Source of the DNA: Isoalcanivorax pacificus W11-5
Lineage (GTDB): Bacteria; Pseudomonadota; Gammaproteobacteria; Pseudomonadales; Alcanivoracaceae
Length of the DNA stretch: 64,000 nucleotides
Assembly: GCF_000299335.2 (NCBI RefSeq)
Contig: NZ_CP004387.1
Span: 3,178,994 to 3,242,993 of the forward strand
Direction of reading: 5' to 3'
A program made the position numbers and the translations under genes. Below the pieces are notes generated by a model. It was not told the DNA's origin, ran no database searches, and saw only the letters and a list, made by a program, of their open reading frames with translations. Of this stretch, positions 27,368 to 36,139 are shown piece by piece. The number at the start of each line of letters is the position of its first letter. Position 1 is the first letter of the stretch.

Positions 27368-27883
27368 ATGGAGCACACTTCACACACGACTGACGATGGT
27401 CACGGGAAGAGAACACATCGACCCTACCTGATGTTCTGGATCAACATGGGCCTCGCCCTGATTGTCATGTATATCGTCATGTTTACGATGATCGATGGCA
27501 TCCACGACTTCCGGAACAATCTCAACATGTTCTATATGGCGGTGACGATGTGGGCGCCTATGGGAATTTTCATGCTCGCAACGATGCCGCACATGTTTTC
27601 CAAGGGAGGTCTTAACGTCGCGCTCTATGTACTTTTTGCCGTTTTAACGGTTGGATCGTTTACCGCGACGCGTGCGCAAATTCTCATCAACGATCGCCAG
27701 TTCATCGATTCGATGATTCCGCATCACTCCGGCGCGATCCTGATGTGCCGCGAAGCCGATCTCAATGATGCTGAGCTTGTTGACCTTTGCACTGAAATCA
27801 TTAGAGCGCAGCGATCCGAAATCGATCAGATGGAGCAAATTAGAACGCGCTTAGATGGCGGAGCGTTACACTCGCCGCAGTAG
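27368..27883 (+). CDS. DUF305 membrane protein
   Basis: 171 residues. An N-terminal cytoplasmic stretch rich in His, then three membrane segments (YLMFWINMGLALIVMYIVMF, MAVTMWAPMGIFMLATMP, VALYVLFAVLTVGSFTATRA) and a C-terminal DUF305 ferritin-like part with DRQFIDSMIPHHSGAILMCR, the conserved MI-HH motif. DUF305 proteins are common in copper and silver islands; metal binding through the His pair is inferred. Under control of the CopR box just upstream. Confidence 0.88.
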   Translation: MEHTSHTTDDGHGKRTHRPYLMFWINMGLALIVMYIVMFTMIDGIHDFRNNLNMFYMAVTMWAPMGIFMLATMPHMFSKGGLNVALYVLFAVLTVGSFTATRAQILINDRQFIDSMIPHHSGAILMCREADLNDAELVDLCTEIIRAQRSEIDQMEQIRTRLDGGALHSPQ

Positions 27884-28070
27884 GATTCAGCCAAGTTAGT
27901 CTGCAGATCCCCGCATTCATTGACAGACATTCTTGGAGCTCGTACTTCCGATGACAGACCATCGTGCGGCAATCAAGCACCCGGAGAAACCTAGGTAGTA
28001 GGGTCGCTCTCGCTGATGCGGGTTAAAGATACAGCCGTCGAAAAGCTTCGTGAACGTACCACTTTTCTGA

Positions 28071-28844
28071 TTACATCCATCCCATGCGCAGCGGCATCCA
28101 TATGGCCATTGCAATCATGATGAGATTCTCCGTAAGGGAGACGAAGCCTAGTGGCACATTGCTGTTGCCGCCAACGCAGGCGCATTTGAGCTTGCGCCTG
28201 TCGATGTAGACCGCCTTGAATACCGAGACGGCGCCTACTGTACCGATGAACAGAGCCAGGGGCGATGCGACCCACATCAGGACTCCGGCCAGCATCAGAA
28301 CTCCCGCCAGCGTCTCGCCGAAGGCATAGAAATGCGCATAGGGTACATAGCGGCGCGCGAGAAGATCGTAGTTGAGGAACATGGTCGAGAAACTTTCGAC
28401 GTCCTGGAGTTTCTGCACACCGAGGAAGCACATGGCGACGGCAATTGACGCTTCGACGGCATGGATGCTGAACAAGGTTCCGGCGACGGACCAGCTCACT
28501 GCAAACCCCATCAAGAGCGCAACGCTGAATAGCGCAATAATCGGCTGATAGGTCGTCTCGTCCTTGCCGCGCAGTCTTTTGCCGAAGTGCTTGCGTGTAT
28601 CGTCATAGCCGCCGATCCGCTCGCCTCCGATGAAAACTTGCGGTGTGGTCTTGACCTCATGCTCCTGCATGAAGCGATCGGCTTCCTCTCGCGTCGACAA
28701 TGGATGGTCTTCGACCGAGAAGCCTCGTCGCTCCAGGAACGACTTCGTCTTCAAACCATACGGACATAAGTGATCGCTCGTTGCCAGGCGATAGAGCGAT
28801 GCCCTCGTACCACCGCTTCGGCCCGGGACAGTCTGCTTTGTCAT
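28071..28844 (-). CDS. glutaredoxin-MauE/DoxX fusion protein
   Basis: 257 residues from MTKQTVPGRSGGTRASLYRL, behind AGAGGAGGTTTACC. Residues about 15-85 are a glutaredoxin: active site CPYGLKTKSFLERRGF (CPYG, single Cys), VKTTPQVFIGGERIGGYDD. The rest has four membrane segments of the MauE/DoxX type (FAVSWSVAGTLFSIHAVEAS, FGETLAGVLMLAGVLMW), ending KLKCACVGGNSNVPLGFVSL, with a CAC pair. A membrane-bound thiol redox protein is likely. Same direction as copA-copB, probably the end of that operon. Confidence 0.85.
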   Translation of the reverse strand: MTKQTVPGRSGGTRASLYRLATSDHLCPYGLKTKSFLERRGFSVEDHPLSTREEADRFMQEHEVKTTPQVFIGGERIGGYDDTRKHFGKRLRGKDETTYQPIIALFSVALLMGFAVSWSVAGTLFSIHAVEASIAVAMCFLGVQKLQDVESFSTMFLNYDLLARRYVPYAHFYAFGETLAGVLMLAGVLMWVASPLALFIGTVGAVSVFKAVYIDRRKLKCACVGGNSNVPLGFVSLTENLIMIAMAIWMPLRMGWM

Positions 28845-28849
28845 GGTAA

Positions 28850-29040
28850 ACCTCCTCTTAGAACCAGAGCCGCCGGCCGATGTGTTCGGCCCACAGCCCA
28901 TGGTACCCAGGTCGGGTTGTAGACGACCATCAGCGGTAGCCCGCCTTCAGCCGGAACATTGGCGGCCGCCGGAGCCGTCCTCGACATGATGGGTGCTGAC
29001 GACCAACATAATCGAGGCCTTACGTTTCAGGAGCGACATA
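28850..29040 (-). pseudogene. possible frameshifted small secreted protein between copB and the glutaredoxin fusion
   Basis: Downstream of copB on the minus strand, ATG at 29038-29040 opens MSLLKRKASIMLVVSTHHVE, a start typical of a signal peptide, but ends after 30 codons. A second frame beginning at MSRTAPAAANVPAEGGLPLM-VVYNPTW overlaps it and reads like the mature part of a small periplasmic protein. Joining the two needs one frameshift. I cannot name the family; it recalls the opening of DUF411 proteins but lacks their CGCC motif. Confidence 0.3.
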
Positions 29041-29053
29041 GCGGTGGGCTCTC

Positions 29054-30253
29054 CTAGAACCAGATGCGCACGCCCGCGACAACGCGCGTGTCCTCGATGT
29101 CGCGGGACTGTTCGCGCCGGTAGTCGGCGGTGCCACCGTATGCGCGCTCCCACACCACGCCGATGTAGGGCGCGAACTGACGATGGAACTCGTAGCGTAG
29201 ACGGAAGCCAGCCTCTAGCGTGCTCAGGCCGCTACCGATGCCGCGCTTCCGATCGTCTTGTCCCCATACTTCGGCCTCGACCAGCCACGTCCCGATTAGG
29301 CGGTTGGTGAACAGCGTCTCGTACTCGGCCTCAAGCCCGAGACCGGTCTGGCCCGATTCGCCGAGGTAGGCGGTCGCCTCAACTTCGAACATGTACGGCG
29401 CCAAGCCCATCACACCGACGGCAGCAAAGGTTTGCGACGGCCCTTCCCCAAAGTCGTGGCGAACACCGGCGACGAGGTCCCACCACCGTGCGATCGCGCG
29501 GCCATAAAGCACTTCGACGTCGGCCGACTCGATACTGCCGTCGATCGACTCGCCCTCGCTGCGCACCCATACGCGGTCAAGGTCGGTGCCGACCCAGCCG
29601 CGGCCTTCCCATCCGATCGCGTTGCCCTCGTCCGCGTCCCAGGTTTCGAGCCGGTTGAGCAGCGCGAACCAGTTTATGCCGTCGTCGTGCACAGTGTGTC
29701 CGGCGACGTCGGGGAATGCCGCCGCGCGATCGGAATCGGTCACCGCCGGGATCGGTTCGCGCGGTGCGGCGTTCGCCGGCAGGTCTTGTCCTTGCATGCC
29801 GGCATGTTCTTCCGCCGTCATGCTTTTCATGTCGTGGCCCATGGCGGAGTGATCCATTTCCTCGGTTGGCTCGTCGGGCGGCATGTCATGACCCATTGCC
29901 GAGTGGTCCATCGCCTCCGTGGGCGGCATCTCGTGACCCATTGCGGCATGGTCGACCGACGTGGCTTGGGCCGGGGCCGGCCCGAGTGCGAGTTTTGGCT
30001 TGGAATTTGGCGCCGGCATGACATGGCCGGCATGCGGATCGATCGCTGGCTTTGGCGCGGCGGTCGGGGCTGTAGACGGCTGCGGTTCGGGCTTGCGGGC
30101 CGCTGGGGCGGGTTTCGGCGCCGGCATCTGCATTTTCGAGTGGTCCACTTCCTGTGCGAGGACTGGCGCGGACACAGCGCCCAGCGCGATTGCGATCGCA
30201 ACGCCGAGTGCGCGCGTGCGTGTGGTGAGAGGTGTCGATTTCATGATGCTCAT
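29054..30253 (-). CDS. copB: copper resistance outer-membrane protein CopB
   Basis: 399 residues from MSIMKSTPLTTRTRALGVAI, signal peptide ending VLA-Q. A Met/His/Pro-rich segment of about 130 residues carries repeated metal motifs (MDHSAMGHDM three times with variants, HAGMQGQD). The C-terminal half is a beta barrel (VEVLYGRAIARWWDLVAGVR-HDFGEGP … GVRIWF ending in aromatic F), as in CopB/PcoB. It overlaps copA by 4 bp (ATGA), which favours this start; MKSTP three codons later is also possible. Confidence 0.95.
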   Translation of the reverse strand: MSIMKSTPLTTRTRALGVAIAIALGAVSAPVLAQEVDHSKMQMPAPKPAPAARKPEPQPSTAPTAAPKPAIDPHAGHVMPAPNSKPKLALGPAPAQATSVDHAAMGHEMPPTEAMDHSAMGHDMPPDEPTEEMDHSAMGHDMKSMTAEEHAGMQGQDLPANAAPREPIPAVTDSDRAAAFPDVAGHTVHDDGINWFALLNRLETWDADEGNAIGWEGRGWVGTDLDRVWVRSEGESIDGSIESADVEVLYGRAIARWWDLVAGVRHDFGEGPSQTFAAVGVMGLAPYMFEVEATAYLGESGQTGLGLEAEYETLFTNRLIGTWLVEAEVWGQDDRKRGIGSGLSTLEAGFRLRYEFHRQFAPYIGVVWERAYGGTADYRREQSRDIEDTRVVAGVRIWF

Positions 30254-32091
30254 TCCTCTATCCGCACTTCGCGGAACATGCCGGCTTCCATGTGGTACAG
30301 CAGGTGGCAGTGGAACGCCCACCGTCCGAGCGCGTCGGCGCGGACGCGGAAGCTGCGGCGGCTGCCGGGCGGCATGTCGATGACGTGCTTGCGCACCTGG
30401 AAGTTGCCGTCAGCGTCCTCCAGATCGCTCCACACGCCGTGCAGGTGGATCGGATGGGTCATCATCGTGTCGTTGACCAGCACGATGCGCATGCGCTCGC
30501 CGTACTTGAGCACCAGCGGTTCGGCCGACGAGAACTTGATGCCGTCGAACGACCAGGCGAAGCGTTCCATGTGGCCGGTCAGGTGCAGCTCGATGGTGCG
30601 GCCGGGCTCGCGTCCGTCGGGGTCGGGGAAGGTGCTCTTGAGATCGGCATAGGTCAGCACGCGGCGGCCGTTGTCGCGCAGGCCGATGCCGGGGTCGTCG
30701 AGCTTCGCGGTCGGGGCCATGGTCTGCATGTCGACCAGCGGGTTGTTGCTCTCGCTGGCGGGGTGCTGCTGCATGCCGCCTGCGCCATGGTCCATGCCGG
30801 CCATGGCGCCGCCGGCCATCGCGGACATGTCGTGACCGCTGTGGTCCATGCCTTCCATGGAACTGTTTTCCATCGAGCCGCCTGACATCGACGACATGTC
30901 GTGACCACCACCGCCCATGCCGCCATGACCCATGTCGTCCATGGTCAGGATCGGTTTCGGATCGACTGCGGGCACCGGCGCGCGCAGGCCTTCGCGCACC
31001 GCGAGGGTGCCGCTGACGTAACCCGTGCGGCCCATATCCTGCGCGAAGATCGTGAAGGCATCCTGGCCGGTGGGCTCCACGATCACGTCGAATGTCTCGG
31101 AGGTTGCGATGCGGAACTCGTCGACCGACACCGGGCGCACGTACTGGCCATCGGCGGCGACAACGGTCATCTTCAGACCCGGGATGCGCACGTCGAAATA
31201 GGTCATGGCCGAGCCATTGATGAAGCGCAACCGCACCTTTTCACCGGACTGGAAAATCCCCGTCCAGTTGCCCAGCGCGGTGGTGCCGTTCAACAGGTAG
31301 GTGTAGGTGTTGCCGTTGACGTCCGACAGGTCGGTCGGGGTCATCCGCATCTCGCCCCACGCCTTGCGGTGCCGCAGAGTGGCCGCCAGACCTTGTTCCT
31401 TCACGTCATTGATCCAGTCGCCGACCGTGAGCTTGGCGAAGTTGTCGTAGTCCGATGCCTTTTTGAGCCGCGCGAACAGATCCGTGGGGTCCAGATCGGT
31501 CCAGTCCGACAGCAGTACGACGTAGTCGCGGTCGTAGGTGAAGGGCTCTGGCTCCAGCGGATCGATCACGATCGCGCCGTAAACGCCGGCCTGTTCCTGG
31601 AACCCGGAATGGCTGTGGTACCAGTAAGTACCGTTCTGGATCACGTCGAAACGATACGGATACGTTTCACCGCGATTGATGCCGTCGAAACTCAGGCCGG
31701 GCACGCCATCCATGTTGGCCGGCAACAGGATGCCGTGCCAGTGGATCGAGGTCTGGTGGCCGTGGATCGAGTCGGCCGGCAGTTTGTTGGATACCCGCAG
31801 ATTGACCGTGTCGCCCTCGCGCCAGCGCAGCAGTGGTGCCGGCACCGATCCATTCACGGTAATGCCGGTACGGGTGGCGCCAGTGAAGTTCAGCGGTGTT
31901 TCGCCGATCGAGAGGTCGAATTCGGTGCCTGCCAGCACCGTCTTCTGCCCGTGCGATTTCAGCGCCCACACAGGTTTGGGCCACAGCCCGAGACCGAACA
32001 GCGCGCCGCCAGCGGCCAGCCCGTGGACAAAATGCCGCCGTGAGAGTGCGAATTTTTCCTCGGCGTCTGAGCCGAAAGGTCTGGATGACAT
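30250..32091 (-). CDS. copA: multicopper oxidase CopA (copper resistance, periplasmic)
   Basis: 613 residues from MSSRPFGSDAEEKFALSRRH; SRRHFVHGLAAGGALFGLGL is a twin-arginine-like export signal. Copper ligands: HWHGILLP, WYHSHSGFQEQ, HPIHLHGVW and HCHLLYHMEAGM. Between cupredoxin domains 2 and 3 there is a Met/His-rich insert (MDDMGHGGMGGGGHDMSSMS … MDHSGHDMSAMAGG) that binds extra copper. It oxidises Cu(I) in the periplasm. First gene of copA-copB-…-glutaredoxin fusion operon. Confidence 0.97.
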   Translation of the reverse strand: MSSRPFGSDAEEKFALSRRHFVHGLAAGGALFGLGLWPKPVWALKSHGQKTVLAGTEFDLSIGETPLNFTGATRTGITVNGSVPAPLLRWREGDTVNLRVSNKLPADSIHGHQTSIHWHGILLPANMDGVPGLSFDGINRGETYPYRFDVIQNGTYWYHSHSGFQEQAGVYGAIVIDPLEPEPFTYDRDYVVLLSDWTDLDPTDLFARLKKASDYDNFAKLTVGDWINDVKEQGLAATLRHRKAWGEMRMTPTDLSDVNGNTYTYLLNGTTALGNWTGIFQSGEKVRLRFINGSAMTYFDVRIPGLKMTVVAADGQYVRPVSVDEFRIATSETFDVIVEPTGQDAFTIFAQDMGRTGYVSGTLAVREGLRAPVPAVDPKPILTMDDMGHGGMGGGGHDMSSMSGGSMENSSMEGMDHSGHDMSAMAGGAMAGMDHGAGGMQQHPASESNNPLVDMQTMAPTAKLDDPGIGLRDNGRRVLTYADLKSTFPDPDGREPGRTIELHLTGHMERFAWSFDGIKFSSAEPLVLKYGERMRIVLVNDTMMTHPIHLHGVWSDLEDADGNFQVRKHVIDMPPGSRRSFRVRADALGRWAFHCHLLYHMEAGMFREVRIEE

Positions 32092-32358
32092 GAATGATCT
32101 CCGGTGATCGGTATTGATTGATCTCGGTGGCAGAGCACGCATCACTGCGGCACATGCCATCGGGTATCTGCTGCACCTGAAGTCGCTATGGCGGAAGGAT
32201 TCGATTCAGAGCATGCCGGATGTGGCAACCCGCAGAGGCTGCAATCCCCGGGGCCGTTCTGAACAGACATCACATAGCGCACCGCCATAAGAACCCAAGT
32301 CTGTGGAACTCAGGCATCCAACATAGGCGACGGTCACTGTCGCCGAGATGACTCGTCC

Positions 32359-32374
32359 ATTACATTCCCGTCAT
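32359..32374. promoter_or_regulatory. CopR/CusR-like box upstream of copA
   Basis: ATTACATTCCCGTCAT, matching the 27.28-kb palindrome at the left half-site and with one change (GTCAT for GTAAT) in the right. It lies about 270 bp upstream of the copA start, in the space between copA (minus) and the decayed RND gene (plus). Confidence 0.5.
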
Positions 32375-32410
32375 CCAATAGTCATTTTCGGATGAGCTTG
32401 AGGCCATAGG

Positions 32411-32722
32411 CTCTTGGTGGGCCTGATCGCTGTCGGCGGAGTCGCGGCACAAACCGGTATCGTGGTGATGGTCCATTGTTGACCGCACCTATCGTGACGC
32501 GCTGGAACAGGTCGCCTGCGATCCGGCAGGACGTGGATGCGGCCATGATCGACGGCACCCTGAAATGCCTGCGCTCGATGCTGATGACGATGGTGACTAC
32601 GACCTTCGAATTGATGCCGCTGCTGTGGAAGTCGAACGTCGGTGCCGACATGTCGGCACGCATCATGAAGCCTGTCGTGGGCAGGCTGTGGTTCTGCATG
32701 TCCCTGACCCCGCTGGGCACAG
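32411..32722 (+). pseudogene. decayed C-terminal fragment of a CusA/CzcA-type RND efflux pump
   Basis: Three consecutive frames give matching pieces of one RND protein: LLVGLIAVGGVAAQTGIVVM (the 'GFIALAGVAAETG' helix), then VDRTYRDALEQ, then AAMIDGTLKCLRSMLMTMVT-TTFELMPLLWKSNVGADMSA-RIMKPVVGRLWFC (the 'R-x-RP-x-MMT…PL-W-GTGA-V-R…P-VGG' stretch). At least two frameshifts and many substitutions make it non-functional; nothing of the first 850 or so residues remains. It shows that this island once carried a CusCBA-like pump. Confidence 0.8.
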
Positions 32723-32835
32723 CCGGCGGCCTTTGCCATCTGGTGTCGCTTGCAGTTCAGCGACTCCGCGCCCCGAGCAGGCGACCGCAAAGCAGTGACT
32801 GATTGCTGTGTGGAACCCGCGTAGATGACACGTGA

Positions 32836-32851
32836 ATGACATAAATGTAAC
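32836..32851. promoter_or_regulatory. CopR/CusR-like box upstream of the DUF411-copCD arm
   Basis: ATGACATAAATGTAAC, close to the perfect palindrome at 27.28 kb (TGTAA half-site kept, TGACA for TTACA). It lies about 135 bp upstream of the DUF411 start and would place the plus-strand copper genes under the same regulator. Confidence 0.55.
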
Positions 32852-32985
32852 GCGCGGGTCATTTGTCTGACAGCGCCTGCTCTCTAGCATCGGTATGAAG
32901 ACGCATGGTGCATTTCGGGCCTCGAATCACAGCCGAGCATCATGAATCCCCCTGTACCGACAGTTAAAGAGTCACGGAGCCGAGC

Positions 32986-33453
32986 ATGATGAATGTCACT
33001 ATCAAATCCCGCATCTGGCTGGCGGGCCTGTTTCTGTCGTCCATGCTCGGTACTAATGTGGCAACCGCATCGGAGCTGAGCGCAGAAGTCTGGAAAGACC
33101 CCAGCTGTGGCTGCTGCACCGAATGGGTCCAGCATCTTGAAGAAGTGGGCATCCAGGTGCGTACTTCCAATACCGGCAACACCGGCATACGTGAACGGCT
33201 CGGCATTGCCAAGCAGTTTGGCTCGTGCCATACCGCCAGAATCGGCGGCTATGCCATCGAAGGCCATGTACCGGCTGCCGATATCAAGCGTCTCCTGAAC
33301 GAAAAGCCCGAGGCGATCGGCTTGGCCGTGCCCGGAATGCCGATCGGGTCACCTGGCATGGACGGCCCGCTCTATGGCGACCGCAAAGACCCCTACGACG
33401 TTCTGCTGATCCATGTCGATGGCAGCACCAGCGTCTATCAAGCCTATCGCTGA
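32986..33453 (+). CDS. DUF411 metal-binding protein
   Basis: 155 residues with a signal peptide (IKSRIWLAGLFLSSMLG … ATA-S). The DUF411 signature is VWKDPSCGCCTEWVQHLEEV (CGCC), then GSCHTARIGGYAIEGHVPAA-DIKRLL and AVPGMPIGSPGMDGP. Periplasmic DUF411 proteins (CopG/SilG-like) bind copper or silver through the CxCC and Met residues. Either of two adjacent ATGs may be used. First gene of the plus-strand copper arm. Confidence 0.93.
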   Translation: MMNVTIKSRIWLAGLFLSSMLGTNVATASELSAEVWKDPSCGCCTEWVQHLEEVGIQVRTSNTGNTGIRERLGIAKQFGSCHTARIGGYAIEGHVPAADIKRLLNEKPEAIGLAVPGMPIGSPGMDGPLYGDRKDPYDVLLIHVDGSTSVYQAYR

Positions 33454-33513
33454 TCGATGCGATGAAACGGCCAATGTCCCGGTGACCTTCGGGATCAAGA
33501 GGAGAACGCAGTC

Positions 33514-33789
33514 ATGAACACAGTGGATCTCGATGTGCAGGGTATGAGCTGCGGCTCATGTATCGCGAAAGTCACCGATGCGTTGAAAGAGCTGTCGGGA
33601 GTCGATGCCGTGGAAGTGCATTTGGCCACCGGTCGCGTTCGAGTTCGAGGCAACTTCGATCAAGGCAACGATCTGCTGCTGTCGACGTTGCAACGGGCCG
33701 GGTATCCCGCGCGTCTGGCACGCGGCGACACCCTGTCCGGCCAATCAACAGAAGGCGGCGGCCGAAGTTGCTGCAGCCGAAATTCTTAA
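33514..33789 (+). CDS. small HMA-domain metal-binding protein (copper chaperone-like)
   Basis: 91 residues. One HMA domain with GMSCGSCIAKVTDALKELSG (CxxC) and VHLATGRVRVRGNFDQGNDL; the tail adds SCC near the C-terminus. CopZ/MerP-like fold without a signal peptide, so it is cytoplasmic. GAGGAGAACGCAGTC precedes the start. Part of DUF411-HMA-copC-copD. Confidence 0.9.
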   Translation: MNTVDLDVQGMSCGSCIAKVTDALKELSGVDAVEVHLATGRVRVRGNFDQGNDLLLSTLQRAGYPARLARGDTLSGQSTEGGGRSCCSRNS

Positions 33790-33813
33790 AACATAGGAAG
33801 AGGTGTAATACAC

Positions 33814-34200
33814 ATGAACCGTACTACTCAATTTCGCTCTCTGATTGTTGGTGCCTGTCTTGCGACCGGGTTGCTGATCACATCGGTCGCTCAGGCCCAT
33901 ATCTCCCTCGTCAAATCCACACCGACGGCCGATGCTGTTGTCACGACACCGCAGCAGATCGATCTCGTCTTCAGTGAACAGCTTGTACTTCGCGCCTCGC
34001 GCTTGGAGCTGAGCGTCATAAAGGACGGTGGGGCCGCAGAGAAAGTCGAGCACATCGACGTTGAACTCATCAACGACGGCAAGACGCTGCGCGCTACGTT
34101 GCATAATCCCCTCGGAGTAGGCGTCTACCACGTGCAATGGCGCGCCGTCGGTGATGACAACCATCCGATGACTGGCGAATACAGCTTCACCATCAGATGA
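33814..34200 (+). CDS. copC: copper resistance protein CopC
   Basis: 128 residues; signal peptide cleaved at AQA-HISLVKSTP, so the mature protein starts with His, the N-terminal copper ligand of CopC (HxxL-SxP). The end, HVQWRAVGDDNHPMTGEYSF, contains the second Cu(II) site histidine (…D-x-H-P-x-x-G-x-x-x-F). Periplasmic copper carrier. 15 bp before copD. Confidence 0.95.
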   Translation: MNRTTQFRSLIVGACLATGLLITSVAQAHISLVKSTPTADAVVTTPQQIDLVFSEQLVLRASRLELSVIKDGGAAEKVEHIDVELINDGKTLRATLHNPLGVGVYHVQWRAVGDDNHPMTGEYSFTIR

Positions 34201-34215
34201 GAGGGCGCCAACATC

Positions 34216-35160
34216 ATGTCCAGTCTTCCCGACTATACGCTTCGGTTCATGCAGTACCTGGACTTGATGCTGCTGTTCGGATTGCCGCTATTCGCGTGGT
34301 ACGGTCCGGTCGCCTCAACGATCGGCGGCGATAAGCGCTCCCCCCAGCCCAGATGGGCCTTGACCCGGGGGCTCCTGGTCTGTGGAGTGCTCGGCTTGGC
34401 GCTAGTGGGCATTGAGATTGTGCGCAGCACGGCTGGCATCATGGGGGTCGCGGTTTCCGATCTGGTGCGGGACGACTTGGCCTGGTATCTGTTCGACACC
34501 GCCGCTGGGCGCGCCGGGCTGACGCGAGCATTCCTGCTGGTTCTGCTGCTTGCTGTACTCGGCTGGCAGTCGCAGCGCGCCGAGCGCCCATTCCCCATTC
34601 GGCGAGTGACCCTGCTGGCCGGTGTGGCGCTGGTCAGCCTGGCGTGGAACGGACACGCTGCCAGTGGCGAGGGTGTGAGTGGTACGGTGCGGCTGGTGGC
34701 TGGTATGGCGCACCTGCTCGCTGCCGGCGGCTGGATCGGGGCCATCTTCGCCTTGCTGATTCTGTTCGTTCGACACGGAAAGCCCGCCGCGGGTGAGGGC
34801 TTGCACATGCTGTGGCGGGCACTGCACACCTTTTCGCGCCCAGGCACCGTCTTCGTCGGTGTCCTGGTGGTGACCGGCATCCTTCACTACGGGGATCTGG
34901 TCGGCTGGTCCATCGCACCGCTGTTTCACAGCCGGCACGGCAACCTGATGCTGCTCAAGCTGGCGCTGTTCGCTGCGATGCTGGGCCTCGCCGCCCTGCA
35001 TCGCTGGTGGTTGGTGCCCCGGCTCGAACGTGACATCCATACCGGCGCCCCCTCGCACTCTGCACAGCACCTGCGACTGAGTGTGACCATCGAGGCGACG
35101 ATCGCGCTCCTGATTCTGGTAAGCGTAGCGGTACTCGGCACCCTCAGCCCTCATGGATGA
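34216..35160 (+). CDS. copD: copper resistance inner-membrane protein CopD
   Basis: 314 residues, eight membrane segments. LAWNGHAASGEGVSGTVRLV-AGMAHLLAAGGWIGAIFALL carries the conserved H and the 'H-x-LAA-xWIG' motif of CopD; TFSRPGTVFVGVLVVTGILH and LMLLKLALFAAMLGLAALHR follow. Predicted to take part in copper transfer across the inner membrane with CopC. Confidence 0.95.
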   Translation: MSSLPDYTLRFMQYLDLMLLFGLPLFAWYGPVASTIGGDKRSPQPRWALTRGLLVCGVLGLALVGIEIVRSTAGIMGVAVSDLVRDDLAWYLFDTAAGRAGLTRAFLLVLLLAVLGWQSQRAERPFPIRRVTLLAGVALVSLAWNGHAASGEGVSGTVRLVAGMAHLLAAGGWIGAIFALLILFVRHGKPAAGEGLHMLWRALHTFSRPGTVFVGVLVVTGILHYGDLVGWSIAPLFHSRHGNLMLLKLALFAAMLGLAALHRWWLVPRLERDIHTGAPSHSAQHLRLSVTIEATIALLILVSVAVLGTLSPHG

Positions 35161-35239
35161 CAACACTTGGAGGCCAACAGGTGGACAACAACCAACCAGG
35201 GACTTCGTGCATGCCATGCACGAGTAATGAAGGGGCCTC

Positions 35240-36139
35240 ATGGAGCTACGTCATTTACGATGCTTTATTGCAGTTGCGAAAGAACTCCATTTCGCCCGCG
35301 CCGCCGAACGCCTGAACATCGAACAGTCTCCTCTCTCCCGGACGATCAAGGAGCTTGAGTCGGAGTTGGGCACACAACTCTTCGAACGAACCTCTCGTGG
35401 AACACGTCTGACCTGGGCGGGGGAGGTATTGACGGAAGATGCCCGTCGCGTCTTCACCACCCTTGATCAAGCGCGGGCAAACGTTCAGGCCGCTGCCTCC
35501 GGCTATCGCGGCATGCTGAGAATTGCTCTATCCGATGGCATCGTGGCACAACGCTTGGCAACACTGCTGGCTCAATGTCGACTAGAGGAGCCTGAGGTGG
35601 AAATACGCCTGTTTGAAGTGCCGCTCTCTCACCAGGCAAAAGGATTGCGCAACGACTTGTATGACGCCGGTTTTTCCCGCTCGGACGAAGGCTGCGATGG
35701 GATGTATTCGCAAGCTGTCTGGCACGATCCCTTGATCGTGGCGCTGCCCGCACGCCATCCTTTGCTAGTGTGCAAACAACTGCCTTTGGAGAAAGTGCTC
35801 AAATACCCGTTGATCCTCTGCCATCCGGAAAACTGCGAAGGCCACTACAAACAGATCGAACGTCTGTTGAGAGCCGTTGAAACTCAGCCGGTCATCGCCG
35901 AGCACGCGTCGAGCCATGACGTGATGTTCGCCCTGATCGCAGCAGGCTACGGACTGGGCTTGGCATGCGAAGCACAGGTTCGTGCGTACCATAACCCCGA
36001 CGTCGTTTCGCGCCCCATAGATGGTGGGCCTCTCATGCTGACCACCTATCTTCTGCGGCCGGATAACGAACCTTCGGTCCAGCTCGGCAGATTCATCCAA
36101 CGCGCCACACTCGCAGGTGATGGCGCTCTGGCAAGGTAA
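35240..36139 (+). CDS. LysR-family transcriptional regulator
   Basis: 299 residues. MELRHLRCFIAVAKELHFAR-AAERLNIEQSPLSRTIKELE, then LFERTSRGTRLTWAGEVL, a canonical LysR winged helix; effector domain of the CbnR/CatR kind. Only 79 bp after copD in the same direction, but copper operons seldom carry LysR genes, while accessory LysR genes of this sequence style are frequent in ICEs, so it may belong to another cargo. GGGGCCTC precedes the start. Confidence 0.9.
   Translation: MELRHLRCFIAVAKELHFARAAERLNIEQSPLSRTIKELESELGTQLFERTSRGTRLTWAGEVLTEDARRVFTTLDQARANVQAAASGYRGMLRIALSDGIVAQRLATLLAQCRLEEPEVEIRLFEVPLSHQAKGLRNDLYDAGFSRSDEGCDGMYSQAVWHDPLIVALPARHPLLVCKQLPLEKVLKYPLILCHPENCEGHYKQIERLLRAVETQPVIAEHASSHDVMFALIAAGYGLGLACEAQVRAYHNPDVVSRPIDGGPLMLTTYLLRPDNEPSVQLGRFIQRATLAGDGALAR

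Noticed and set aside
30673-30950. Tandem ATG/GGCATG-rich repeats resembling a short repeat array
   Set aside because: They encode the Met/His-rich metal-binding insert of CopA and are explained by coding constraint.
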